Shown here piece after piece: positions 8,981 to 16,280 of a stretch of 64,000 nt of DNA. The translations under genes and the position numbers were made by a program. The stretch lies in NCBI RefSeq assembly GCF_004794465.1, contig NZ_SSDJ01000156.1:1-64000 (forward strand), read 5' to 3'. Source of the DNA: Microbacterium sp. K24. Lineage in GTDB: Bacteria; Actinomycetota; Actinomycetes; Actinomycetales; Microbacteriaceae. The notes below the pieces were generated by a model that saw nothing but the letters and a program-made list of their open reading frames with translations, was not told where the DNA came from and did no database searches. Numbering within the stretch: position 1 is the first letter of the stretch; each line of letters begins with the position of its first letter.

Positions 8981-10450
8981 ATGAGCGCAGCGCAGCCGGC
9001 CCCCCGCATCCGCGACGAGGACACCCGCTTCTTCGGACACCCCTGGTCGCTGGTCCACATCTTCGGCGTGGAGATGTGGGAGCGGTTCAGCTTCTACGGC
9101 ATGCAGGGCATCCTGCTCATCTACCTGTACTACTCGGCGACGCAGGGCGGCCTCGGCATCCCCGAGGCGGTCGCCGGCGGCATCGTGGGCGCCTACGGCG
9201 GGTCCGTCTACCTCGCCACGATCCTGGGCGCCTGGCTCGCCGACCGGCTCTTCGGATCGGAGCGGGTGCTGTTCTTCAGTGCCATCGTGATCGTCGCCGG
9301 CCATATCGCTCTCGCACTGATTCCCGGCGTGCTCGGCGTCGGCGTCGGACTGGTTCTCGTCGCTCTCGGGTCCGGCGGACTCAAGGCCAACGCGACGTCG
9401 GTCGTCGGAACCCTCTACGCCCCGGACGACACGCGTCGCGACGGCGGGTTCTCTCTCTTCTACCTCGGCATCAACCTCGGCGCCTTCCTCGGACCGATCC
9501 TCACCGGCATCCTGCAGTCGACCCTCGGCTTCCATTGGGGCTTCGGACTCGCAGCGGTCGGCATGGCCCTCGGCCTGGTGCAGTACTCGTTCGGCCGACG
9601 ATCGCTTCCCGCCGCCGCCCGCGCCGTTCCCAACCCGCTGCCGGCGTCCCGCTACCGTCTCGTCGTGATCATCGCGATCGCCGCCGTCGCACTGATCGCC
9701 GTGCTCGTCCTCATCGGGGTCATCCGCGCGGACAACCTCGCCGTCATCGTCATCGCGGTCACGGTCGTCGCCGCGATCGCCTACTTCGCGGTGATCCTCC
9801 GCAGCCCGCGGATCGACGCGACCGAGCGCTCACGCGTCTGGGCGTTCGTGCCGCTGTTCATCACGAGCGTCGCGTTCTGGTCGCTGTACCAGCAGCAGTT
9901 CACGGTGCTGACGATCTACTCCGACAAGCGCCTGGACCGCTCGCTCTTCGGCTGGGAGATGCCGGTCTCGTGGGTGCAGTCGATCAACCCGGTCTTCATC
10001 ATCATCCTGTCGGGCGTCTTCGCCGCCCTCTGGACGAAACTCGGCAAGCGTCAGCCCTCCACCCCGGTGAAGTTCGGCCTCGCCGCGATCATCATGGGAT
10101 CCGCATTCCTGCTGTTCCTCCCGTTCTCGGGCGGCGGCGAGAACACCACGCCGGTGCTGGCGATCGTGGGCATCCTGTTCGTGTTCACCGTCGCCGAGCT
10201 GCTGCTGTCGCCCGTCGGCCTGTCGGCGAGCACGAAGCTCGCTCCGGCCGTGTTCCAGACGCAGATGGTGGCGCTGTTCTTCCTGTCGGTCGCTCTGGGC
10301 ACCGCGATCTCGGGGCAGCTCGTCGCCTTCTACGACCCCGAGAACGAGGTGCCGTTCTTCTCGATCCTCGGCGCCATCGCGATCGTCGTCGGGATCGGTC
10401 TGCTGCTGGCTGTGAAGCCGGTACTGAAGCTCATGCGCGGTGTGCGCTGA
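8981..10450 (+). CDS. POT/PTR-family proton-coupled di/tripeptide transporter
   Basis: A 489-residue membrane protein with about 14 hydrophobic helices. The proton-coupling signature of the family is intact: EMWERFSFYG at residues 31-40 matches ExxERFxxYG. A second family block follows (SLFYLGINLGAFLGPILTG), and the total length fits DtpT-like bacterial members. It imports di- and tripeptides using the proton gradient. Translation probably starts directly at the 5' end of the mRNA. The gene stands alone: glyQS is divergent on one side, and the GNAT gene converges 9 nt away on the other. Confidence 0.93.
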   Translation: MSAAQPAPRIRDEDTRFFGHPWSLVHIFGVEMWERFSFYGMQGILLIYLYYSATQGGLGIPEAVAGGIVGAYGGSVYLATILGAWLADRLFGSERVLFFSAIVIVAGHIALALIPGVLGVGVGLVLVALGSGGLKANATSVVGTLYAPDDTRRDGGFSLFYLGINLGAFLGPILTGILQSTLGFHWGFGLAAVGMALGLVQYSFGRRSLPAAARAVPNPLPASRYRLVVIIAIAAVALIAVLVLIGVIRADNLAVIVIAVTVVAAIAYFAVILRSPRIDATERSRVWAFVPLFITSVAFWSLYQQQFTVLTIYSDKRLDRSLFGWEMPVSWVQSINPVFIIILSGVFAALWTKLGKRQPSTPVKFGLAAIIMGSAFLLFLPFSGGGENTTPVLAIVGILFVFTVAELLLSPVGLSASTKLAPAVFQTQMVALFFLSVALGTAISGQLVAFYDPENEVPFFSILGAIAIVVGIGLLLAVKPVLKLMRGVR

Positions 10451-10459
10451 GAGCAGCTC

Positions 10460-11149
10460 CTACGCCGTGAAGAGGTAGCCCCGCTCGACGTCGAAGCCGG
10501 CGATGCGGAGGCCGCGTCCGAGCAGTTCCTCCATCTCCCCGCGCAGGCGGGTGCGCCATTCGTGAGAGGCGGCCGGGTCGGTCTCACGCAGGGACTCGAT
10601 GTCGGCCGGGATCTCGAGGGTCTCGACGACCGTGTCGGATGCCGGGGGCTTCGCGATGTCCGCGAGCGCCCACTCGACGTCGAGCCGGTCGCTCTCGTCG
10701 CCCGCGTCGCCGCCGCCGAAGATGCCGTAGCGGTTCACCGAGTACCCGGTCGCGCGGGCTCCCAGCACCGTGAAGAAGAAGTGCGCGTTGCGGGCCACGA
10801 GCGGGTCGAACGTCCAGGTGATGCGGCCGACGTCGCGCGAGAACGCCCACTGGCGCTGGTGCTCCTTGAGCTCGCGACCCCAGCCGCGACCGCGGAACTC
10901 GGGCAGCAGCGCGGTGATGTGCGAGTGCATCGCGCGCCGGGCCGGTTCGCCGAAGAAGGCGATCGACGCGCCGACCATGCGCTCGTCGTCGCCCTCGCCG
11001 TCGAAGAAGCCGACGACGTAGTTGCCCGACTGCTGCAGGGCGCGCAGGGTGCCGGCATCCACCACGCGCTGCGGACCCCGGATGGAGTCGAGCAGGCCCT
11101 GCGCGTCGAGGATGAGTTCAACGGTGTCGAGATCGCGGATGGTTCGCAC
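10460..11149 (-). CDS. GNAT-superfamily acetyltransferase-like protein
   Basis: A 229-residue protein. Residues 60-110 hold a GNAT core with the acetyl-CoA pyrophosphate-binding turn FRGRGWGRELKEHQRQWA. The following part (ITWTFDPLVARNAHFFFTVLGARATGYSVNRYG) is characteristic of the predicted acetyltransferase group COG3375 rather than of classical N-terminal acetylases. The substrate is unknown. The start is a GTG at 11149; CAGACT lies 6 nt upstream, one base off the TANNNT box seen elsewhere. It is convergent with the POT gene and 48 nt downstream of the HIT-like gene. Confidence 0.75.
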   Translation of the reverse strand: MRTIRDLDTVELILDAQGLLDSIRGPQRVVDAGTLRALQQSGNYVVGFFDGEGDDERMVGASIAFFGEPARRAMHSHITALLPEFRGRGWGRELKEHQRQWAFSRDVGRITWTFDPLVARNAHFFFTVLGARATGYSVNRYGIFGGGDAGDESDRLDVEWALADIAKPPASDTVVETLEIPADIESLRETDPAASHEWRTRLRGEMEELLGRGLRIAGFDVERGYLFTA

Positions 11150-11197
11150 GAACCCAGTCTGCCCCTCCTCGGCCCGTTCGAGGAATCGGACCCGCGA

Positions 11198-11818
11198 TCA
11201 TCGGTAGGGGAATGCCTCCCCGCCACCCGCGGCGAGCGCCTCGGCGACGATGCGCAGGTGCTCCTGAGCCATCTCCTGCGGCAGGGGAGGAAGGATCTCG
11301 TCCCAGAATGCGAGCACGGCTCCTCGACCCTGCATCATGCCCGCAGGACGACCCATCGCCCACATGTGCATGTGCGCCGAACCGTCGTTCCAGCGGCCGA
11401 AGTGACAGCGGGCGACGCCCGGGACGCTCTTGACCGCCTGCGACACCCGCTGCATGAGCGGCCCCAGTGGTGCGAGCACCTCGGTCGGAGCGTTCTCGAG
11501 CAGCCAATGGTCTCGCGGTGCCACCCCGCCGATGAACGGCAGCCCGCCGACGTCCCACCCCGCTCTCACCTGCCAGAGATCGTCGTGCCAGATCGTGTGC
11601 TCGCTCGGACCGCAGTGCCCGCATTCCCGCGGGTCGAGCTCGCCCCCGCGCGGCTTCTCGGGCACGAGCATCGGCTCGAGAGGCCGCATGGTGATCTGCT
11701 CGAACGCCCACGGCAATCCGTCCGTGATGGCGGAGGCGTCCAGCGCCTCGCCGATCGGGAGGCGGCGGTGGAAGTCGGTGTCTGCGGGATGCTGTTCGAA
11801 GGGGGCCTCGTCGCTCAT
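11198..11818 (-). CDS. HIT-like superfamily protein coupled to FMN oxidase gene
   Basis: A 206-residue cytosolic protein. CGHCGPSEHTIW (about residues 66-77) looks like half of a zinc site. CHFGRWNDGSAHMHMWAMGRP (about 140-160) resembles the HxHxH histidine-triad strand of HIT/GalT-like nucleotide hydrolases and transferases, with the first His replaced. I infer a HIT-like fold; the biochemical role is unknown. Its ATG overlaps the stop of the upstream FMN enzyme (ATGA at 11815-11818), so the two are translated together and probably act in one pathway. Confidence 0.55.
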   Translation of the reverse strand: MSDEAPFEQHPADTDFHRRLPIGEALDASAITDGLPWAFEQITMRPLEPMLVPEKPRGGELDPRECGHCGPSEHTIWHDDLWQVRAGWDVGGLPFIGGVAPRDHWLLENAPTEVLAPLGPLMQRVSQAVKSVPGVARCHFGRWNDGSAHMHMWAMGRPAGMMQGRGAVLAFWDEILPPLPQEMAQEHLRIVAEALAAGGGEAFPYR

Positions 11819-13149
11819 GCCCCCATGGAATCACGCAGCGCATCCCGATCGAGCTGCGACACCGAGGTCAGGCCCGCCAGGCCGAGTGTGATGTCGAGCT
11901 CGGCGAGCACGTTCCGGATGACCTCGCGCACACCGGTCTCGCCCGCGATCCCGAGGCCGTACGCGTACGGTCGGCCGAGGGCGACGATCGTGGCGCCGAG
12001 TGCGAGGGCGATCACGGCATCCGCCCCACCCCGCACGCCGGAGTCGAAGATGATCGGCACCCGCCCGGCCACGCGCTCGGCGATCTCGGGGAGCACGGCG
12101 AGGGTGGGCACGGACTGGTCGATCTGGCGACCGCCGTGGTTCGAGATCCAGATGCCGTCGATTCCCGCGTCCAGGGCGCTCTGCGCGTCGTCGGGGTGCA
12201 CGATCCCCTTGAGGATGATCGGCAGGCTCGTCCATTCGCGCGCCTTCGCCAGGTCGCCCCAGGTGAGAGCCGGGGTGGAGAACACGTCGAGGAAGGTCTC
12301 GACCGCCGCACGCGGCAGCGGCGAGCGCAGGTTGTCGCGCAGCGAGCCTCCTCCCGTGAGCGGGGCTCCCTTGCGGGCGATCGTGAGAGCCGCCGCCACC
12401 GCCTTCGGCGTGACCTTGACGGCCGCGGCATCCGCCTTGGGGGCCGACGCCCGCTCGCGCACGAGCTGCTGGAAGACCGGGTCGCTCGTGTACTGCGCGA
12501 TCCCCCTGCCTCGCGTGAACGGCAGATACGCGAGATCGAGGTCGCGGGTGCGCCAGCCGAGCAGATGCGTGTCGAGCGTGACCACGATCGCCTCGCAGCC
12601 GGATGCCTCGGCGCGGGCGACCAGCGAGCGATTCAGCTCGTCGGACGCCGACCAGTACAGCTGGAACAGGCGGGAGCCGTGCGGCGCGGCATCCGCCACC
12701 TGCTCCATCGGGAACGAGGCCTGGTTCGACAGCGTGTACGGCACGCCGACGGATGCCGCCGCTCTCGCCACCGCGAGATCGGCCTCGGCGTGCGCCATCT
12801 CCATCACCCCGAGCGGGGCGAGGATGAGGGGCGAAGGGCGCCTCTTCCCGAGGAAGTCCACGCCCAGGTCGCGCTCGGACACGTCGCGCAGGGGCCGCGG
12901 CCACACCTGCCAGCGCCCGAACGCGGCGCGATTCGCGGCCATGGTGCGCTCGGCCCCCGCACCTCCCGCGATGTACGCGAAGGCCTCGGCGCTCAGCGCC
13001 TTGCGCGCCTGGGACTTCAAGGCGGCGGAGGCGACCGGCACGGCGGGCTTCGTCCCGCTGATGCCGGCGCGGTAGATGTCGGACTGGGTGCGCCGGGAGA
13101 TGCCGCGGCTGGCGGCGGGATCGTCCGGAGCGACGCTGCTCGTGACCAT
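11815..13149 (-). CDS. FMN-dependent alpha-hydroxy-acid oxidizing protein (lactate 2-monooxygenase-like)
   Basis: A 444-residue TIM-barrel flavoprotein. The catalytic base His is in WISNHGGRQ (about residue 338), with the FMN phosphate loop IIFDSGVRGGADAVIALALGA after it and substrate-arginine context HGGRQID. The N-terminal YIAGGAGAERTMAANRAAF and TLSNQASFPMEQVA blocks fit the lactate monooxygenase/oxidase branch, which oxidises L-2-hydroxy acids. I start at the ATG at 13149, not the in-frame GTG 6 nt upstream, because a TAACAT box ends 6 nt before that ATG. The downstream HIT-like gene overlaps the stop by 4 nt. A divergent MFS gene shares a palindrome-containing control region. Confidence 0.85.
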   Translation of the reverse strand: MVTSSVAPDDPAASRGISRRTQSDIYRAGISGTKPAVPVASAALKSQARKALSAEAFAYIAGGAGAERTMAANRAAFGRWQVWPRPLRDVSERDLGVDFLGKRRPSPLILAPLGVMEMAHAEADLAVARAAASVGVPYTLSNQASFPMEQVADAAPHGSRLFQLYWSASDELNRSLVARAEASGCEAIVVTLDTHLLGWRTRDLDLAYLPFTRGRGIAQYTSDPVFQQLVRERASAPKADAAAVKVTPKAVAAALTIARKGAPLTGGGSLRDNLRSPLPRAAVETFLDVFSTPALTWGDLAKAREWTSLPIILKGIVHPDDAQSALDAGIDGIWISNHGGRQIDQSVPTLAVLPEIAERVAGRVPIIFDSGVRGGADAVIALALGATIVALGRPYAYGLGIAGETGVREVIRNVLAELDITLGLAGLTSVSQLDRDALRDSMGA

Positions 13150-13155
13150 GTCCAC

Positions 13156-13161
13156 ATGTTA
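13156..13161 (-). promoter_or_regulatory. -10 box of leaderless FMN oxidase gene
   Basis: TAACAT on the minus strand, 6 nt before the ATG at 13149. It decides the start codon for this gene. Confidence 0.55.
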
Positions 13162-13164
13162 GTC

Positions 13165-13180
13165 AGGGCCGATCGGCCCT
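13165..13180. promoter_or_regulatory. Perfect 16-bp palindrome between divergent genes
   Basis: AGGGCCGATCGGCCCT is a perfect palindrome midway between two face-to-face leaderless promoters (-10 boxes 13156-13161 minus and 13200-13205 plus). It is a plausible operator for a dimeric regulator; no regulator gene is adjacent. Confidence 0.5.
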
Positions 13181-13199
13181 CGGGTGTCGGAGGCGCCGA

Positions 13200-13205
13200 T
13201 AGCCT
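13200..13205 (+). promoter_or_regulatory. -10 box of leaderless MFS gene
   Basis: TAGCCT followed by 6 nt and the GTG at 13212. Confidence 0.55.
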
Positions 13206-13211
13206 GGGTCG

Positions 13212-14651
13212 GTGGGTGCGAACGAGGACAGGGCCAGAAAGCGTCTCTCGAGAACCCCGCCGAAATGGGCGATCGTGGCCGTCCTCGCCTTCGCCGGGCT
13301 CTGCTCGTCGTTCATGTTCACGCTGGTCGTGCCGCTGCAGGCCGAGCTGCCGCAGCTGCTGAACGCCTCCCGCGAGGACACGACCTGGGTCGTCACGATC
13401 ACGCTGCTGGTCGCCGCCGTCGCGACCCCGATCTCGGGCCGCCTGGGCGACATGTACGGCAAGCGGCGCGTGGTGATCGTGCTGCTGGCCCTGCTGATCG
13501 CCGGCTCGCTCGTCGCCGCCCTGTCGGGATCGATCGTCGGCGTCATCATCGGCCGCGCGCTGCAGGGCGCCGTCACCGGCGTGGTCCCGCTCGGCATCGC
13601 CATCATGCGCGATGTACTGCCGCCGGAGCGACTCGGAACCGCCGTCGCACTGATGAGCGCCACCATGGGCGTCGGCGGTGCGATCGGGCTCCCGGTCGCC
13701 GCGCTGCTCGCCGAGCACGCCGACTGGCACATGCTCTTCTGGCTCGCCGCCGTGCTCGGTGTCGCGGGCCTCCTCCTCGTGCTGGCGGTCGTCCCCGAGG
13801 ATGTGCTGCGCTTCCCCGGTCGCCTCGATGTGCTCGGCGCCATCGGACTCGCGATCGGCCTCACCGGCATCCTGCTCTTCGTCTCCCGCGGTGCGGAATG
13901 GGGCTGGACCGCGCCCCTCACCCTCACCTGCATCATCGGCGGGGTCGTCGTGCTGCTGATCTGGGGCTGGTACCAGCTGCGCACGAAGGATCCGCTGCTC
14001 GACCTGCGTGTCGCCGCACGGCCCGCCGTGCTCTTCACGAACATCGCGGCGATCGGCATGGGCTTCGCGCTCTTCGGCTCGAACATCACCTTCCCGCAGC
14101 TGCTCGAGATGCCCGTCGCGAGCTCGGGCTTCGGGCTCGACATGGTCGGCGCCTCGCTCGTCGTCATGCCGGCCGGGCTCGTGATGATGGTCATCTCACC
14201 GCTCTCCGGACGACTCGAGCGCACCGTCGGACCGCGCCCGCTGTTCACGATCGGCGCCACCGCGATCGTGCTCGCCTACCTCTTCGTGCTGCTCTGGTCG
14301 AGCGAGGTGTGGCACATCCTCGCCGCCAACATCCTCATCGGCGTGGGCATCGGATTCACCTTCGCCGCCATGCCGATGATCATCATGCGCTCCGTCCCGG
14401 CGAACGAGACCGGCGCCTCCAACGGGCTGAACGCGCTGTTCCGCTCGGTCGGCACCTCCAGCGCCTCGGCGGTCATGGGCGGCATCCTCGCGGCGATGAG
14501 CGTCGACGCCGGCGGCATCGCGATGCCCACGCGCGCCGCCTTCGACGTGTGCTTCTGGCTCGCGATCGCCGCGGGCATCATCGCCGTCGTGCTGTCGTTG
14601 TTCATCCCGCGCCAGCGCAGCGCGGAGCAGCATCCCTCACTGCCGGGCTGA
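13212..14651 (+). CDS. MFS drug exporter, DHA2 (14-helix) type
   Basis: A 479-residue transporter with about 14 hydrophobic segments. The region after helix 2 carries the MFS motif A (GRLGDMYGKRRVVI, about residues 77-90). Further on are the loop-and-helix GRALQGAVTGVVPLGIAIM and the motif-C-like GVGGAIGLPVAALLAEH, as in drug:H+ antiporters of the EmrB/QacA group. The GTG start is supported by the TAGCCT box 6 nt upstream and by the ordinary N-terminal basic stretch before helix 1. It is divergent from the FMN oxidase gene. The substrate cannot be deduced. Confidence 0.9.
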   Translation: MGANEDRARKRLSRTPPKWAIVAVLAFAGLCSSFMFTLVVPLQAELPQLLNASREDTTWVVTITLLVAAVATPISGRLGDMYGKRRVVIVLLALLIAGSLVAALSGSIVGVIIGRALQGAVTGVVPLGIAIMRDVLPPERLGTAVALMSATMGVGGAIGLPVAALLAEHADWHMLFWLAAVLGVAGLLLVLAVVPEDVLRFPGRLDVLGAIGLAIGLTGILLFVSRGAEWGWTAPLTLTCIIGGVVVLLIWGWYQLRTKDPLLDLRVAARPAVLFTNIAAIGMGFALFGSNITFPQLLEMPVASSGFGLDMVGASLVVMPAGLVMMVISPLSGRLERTVGPRPLFTIGATAIVLAYLFVLLWSSEVWHILAANILIGVGIGFTFAAMPMIIMRSVPANETGASNGLNALFRSVGTSSASAVMGGILAAMSVDAGGIAMPTRAAFDVCFWLAIAAGIIAVVLSLFIPRQRSAEQHPSLPG

Positions 14652-14663
14652 CCCCGCGACGGC

Positions 14664-14777
14664 TCAGACGCGGCGATAGGTGACGTGCGTCACGAGCGAG
14701 GTCGCGCGCACCGACGTGCGCTCCAGCTGCTGCGTCGGCACGCCGTCGAAGATCCGCTCCCCCGCACCGAGGATGCA
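14664..14777 (-). pseudogene. 3' remnant of a DHFR-family (RibD C-terminal-like) gene
   Basis: This frame has no plausible start codon but encodes a family-like tail of about 37 residues: ILGAGERIFDGVPTQQLE followed by a beta strand ending SLVTHVTYRRV and a stop at 14664. This matches the last two strands of dihydrofolate reductase/RibD C-terminal-domain proteins; compare YPILLGAGKKVFDDDALPSV and TLLRYGRTD in the full gene at 49636-50271. The homology stops abruptly about 20 nt before the 3' end of the next gene, so I read it as a deletion scar left after loss of the 5' part. Confidence 0.7.
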
Positions 14778-14796
14778 GGGAGTAGTGCGAACACCC

Positions 14797-15195
14797 TCAG
14801 GGTATCTCGCGCGGGTCCGGGTCTCCATCGCGCGGAGGACGCAGCCGGTCGGGGATCGGCCAGGCGAGCACGAACCGCGCGGTGGCCGGACGCGTCATGT
14901 CGCCGAAGTCGTCGATCTTCACGACGATCCGCCCCGGAGCATCCTCCTCGTCGGGTGTGACCTCGAGGATGCGAACTCGCAGCGGGCGTTCCCCCTCGCC
15001 CTCCAGCATCCACGGATCGGCGAGCCAGGCGATGCCGTGCTCCTCGAGCGCCGCCTCGGCGTCGAGCCATTCCGTCGCACCGGATGCCGGGCGGCCGAGC
15101 ACGTCGACAGCCACCCAGTCGTCGCCCTCGGGGTGGATCCAGCCGAGCAGCTCGCCGTCGTCGCGGCGGTGCGGAGTCCAGTCAGGTCGTGGCAT
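14797..15195 (-). CDS. Conserved hypothetical acidic protein
   Basis: A 132-residue soluble, acidic protein rich in Trp (GWIHPEGDDWVAVDVLGRP, EWLDAEAALEEHGIAWLADPW), with a beta-rich C-terminal half (RIVVKIDDFGDMTRPATARFVLAWPIP). I recognise no known domain. A TAGCAT box ends 6 nt upstream of the ATG, so a dedicated leaderless promoter supports a real gene. It lies 28 nt downstream of the beta-lactamase-like gene on the same strand and 19 nt upstream of the DHFR-family remnant. Confidence 0.65.
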   Translation of the reverse strand: MPRPDWTPHRRDDGELLGWIHPEGDDWVAVDVLGRPASGATEWLDAEAALEEHGIAWLADPWMLEGEGERPLRVRILEVTPDEEDAPGRIVVKIDDFGDMTRPATARFVLAWPIPDRLRPPRDGDPDPREIP

Positions 15196-15201
15196 CCCTC
15201 G

Positions 15202-15207
15202 ATGCTA
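15202..15207 (-). promoter_or_regulatory. -10 box of leaderless hypothetical gene
   Basis: TAGCAT on the minus strand, 6 nt before the ATG at 15195. Confidence 0.5.
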
Positions 15208-15223
15208 GCGAGACGGCGCAGGG

Positions 15224-16165
15224 TCAGTGCGTGTACTCCATGAGTTCCACCCCGAGCACGCGGAAGGCATCGTGCGCCCGCAGCCGATGGGTGATCGAGA
15301 GGTCGTCGAAGCAGACGATGAGCGAGTACGCGACGCCCGCGCGCGGGCCGGCGAGCACGCCCGCCTCGGCGCGGACGCCGCGATCGCGGCCGGTCTTGTT
15401 GATGAAGAGCAGGCCGTGCGCATCGTGATCGTGCGAGAACGGATCGAGACCCGTGGATGCCGCGACCAGGCTCAGATCCTGGTTGAGGCTGAGCCACTCC
15501 GAGACCTGCGCGCTCACGGCGGCGTCGACGACCTGCGAGTTCACGAGCGCGGAGAAGAGACCGGCGAGCTCCCGGGCGGAACCGACCGCGACCTGCGGGG
15601 CGTCATCGGGTCCGCGCTGGTCGCGGAAGCGGTCGAGCAGCGCGGTGCGACGCAGTCCGAGCGACTCGATGCGCTGGCGCACGCGATCGTGTCCGACCTT
15701 CTGCAGCAGCGCGTTCACCGCGATCGGGTCACCGGCGGTCGCCGCGAGCACCGCGAGGTCTTCGAGGGGCAGCGCCGGCGCGTGCAGGTTCCGCCACAGC
15801 CCGGACGTCTCCACCGCCTCGACGACGGACCGGTCGACGATCTCCAACGGATCCAGCGAGCCGTTCTCGAAGCCGGCGGCGACCTCGATCAGCAGCGGGA
15901 CGACACCCAGTCCTGCGACCGGCATCGTGACGTGGTCATCGCCGGAGAGCACGTGCACATGACTGTCGAGGTCGACGACGTGCACCGAGACCTGTGCCCC
16001 GGCATCCGCCAGTTCCTCGAGCGAACGGAGGGTCGACGTGAACGAGCGGCGTCCGACGGCGGCCCGACGCGGAAGCCTTCTGCTGGCGCGCTGCGAGCGG
16101 CGTCCACCGGCCGGGGCCGATGCCGAGGAATTGCGGAACCCTTCGAAAGGCTCGGGAGCGCCCAC
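15224..16165 (-). CDS. Class A beta-lactamase-fold protein lacking catalytic Ser/Lys
   Basis: A 313-residue protein aligning along its length with class A beta-lactamase-like serine hydrolases: a domain-opening strand (VSVHVVDLDSHVHVLSGDD), an alpha domain, a KTG strand (FINKTGRDRGVRAEAGVL) and a C-terminal helix. At the active-site SxxK position the sequence reads VAGLGVVPLLIE, so both the nucleophile and the lysine are gone, and the SDN loop reads GDP. It should therefore not hydrolyse beta-lactams; a binding or regulatory role is possible. No signal peptide is evident; the first 45 residues are basic and low in complexity. The start is a GTG with a TAAGGAT sequence 5-6 nt upstream. A truncated or damaged gene is unlikely, as the frame is intact. 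Confidence 0.7.
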   Translation of the reverse strand: MGAPEPFEGFRNSSASAPAGGRRSQRASRRLPRRAAVGRRSFTSTLRSLEELADAGAQVSVHVVDLDSHVHVLSGDDHVTMPVAGLGVVPLLIEVAAGFENGSLDPLEIVDRSVVEAVETSGLWRNLHAPALPLEDLAVLAATAGDPIAVNALLQKVGHDRVRQRIESLGLRRTALLDRFRDQRGPDDAPQVAVGSARELAGLFSALVNSQVVDAAVSAQVSEWLSLNQDLSLVAASTGLDPFSHDHDAHGLLFINKTGRDRGVRAEAGVLAGPRAGVAYSLIVCFDDLSITHRLRAHDAFRVLGVELMEYTH

Positions 16166-16280
16166 GCGTGATCCTTAGGGGGGATGGGGATATTGCGGGT
16201 TGCCGAGAGGATGCGCTCCCCAGCGGCAGGGATATCGTAACCCCGCCGCCGGGGGATGCCTCACAGACTGCGGTGATTGG

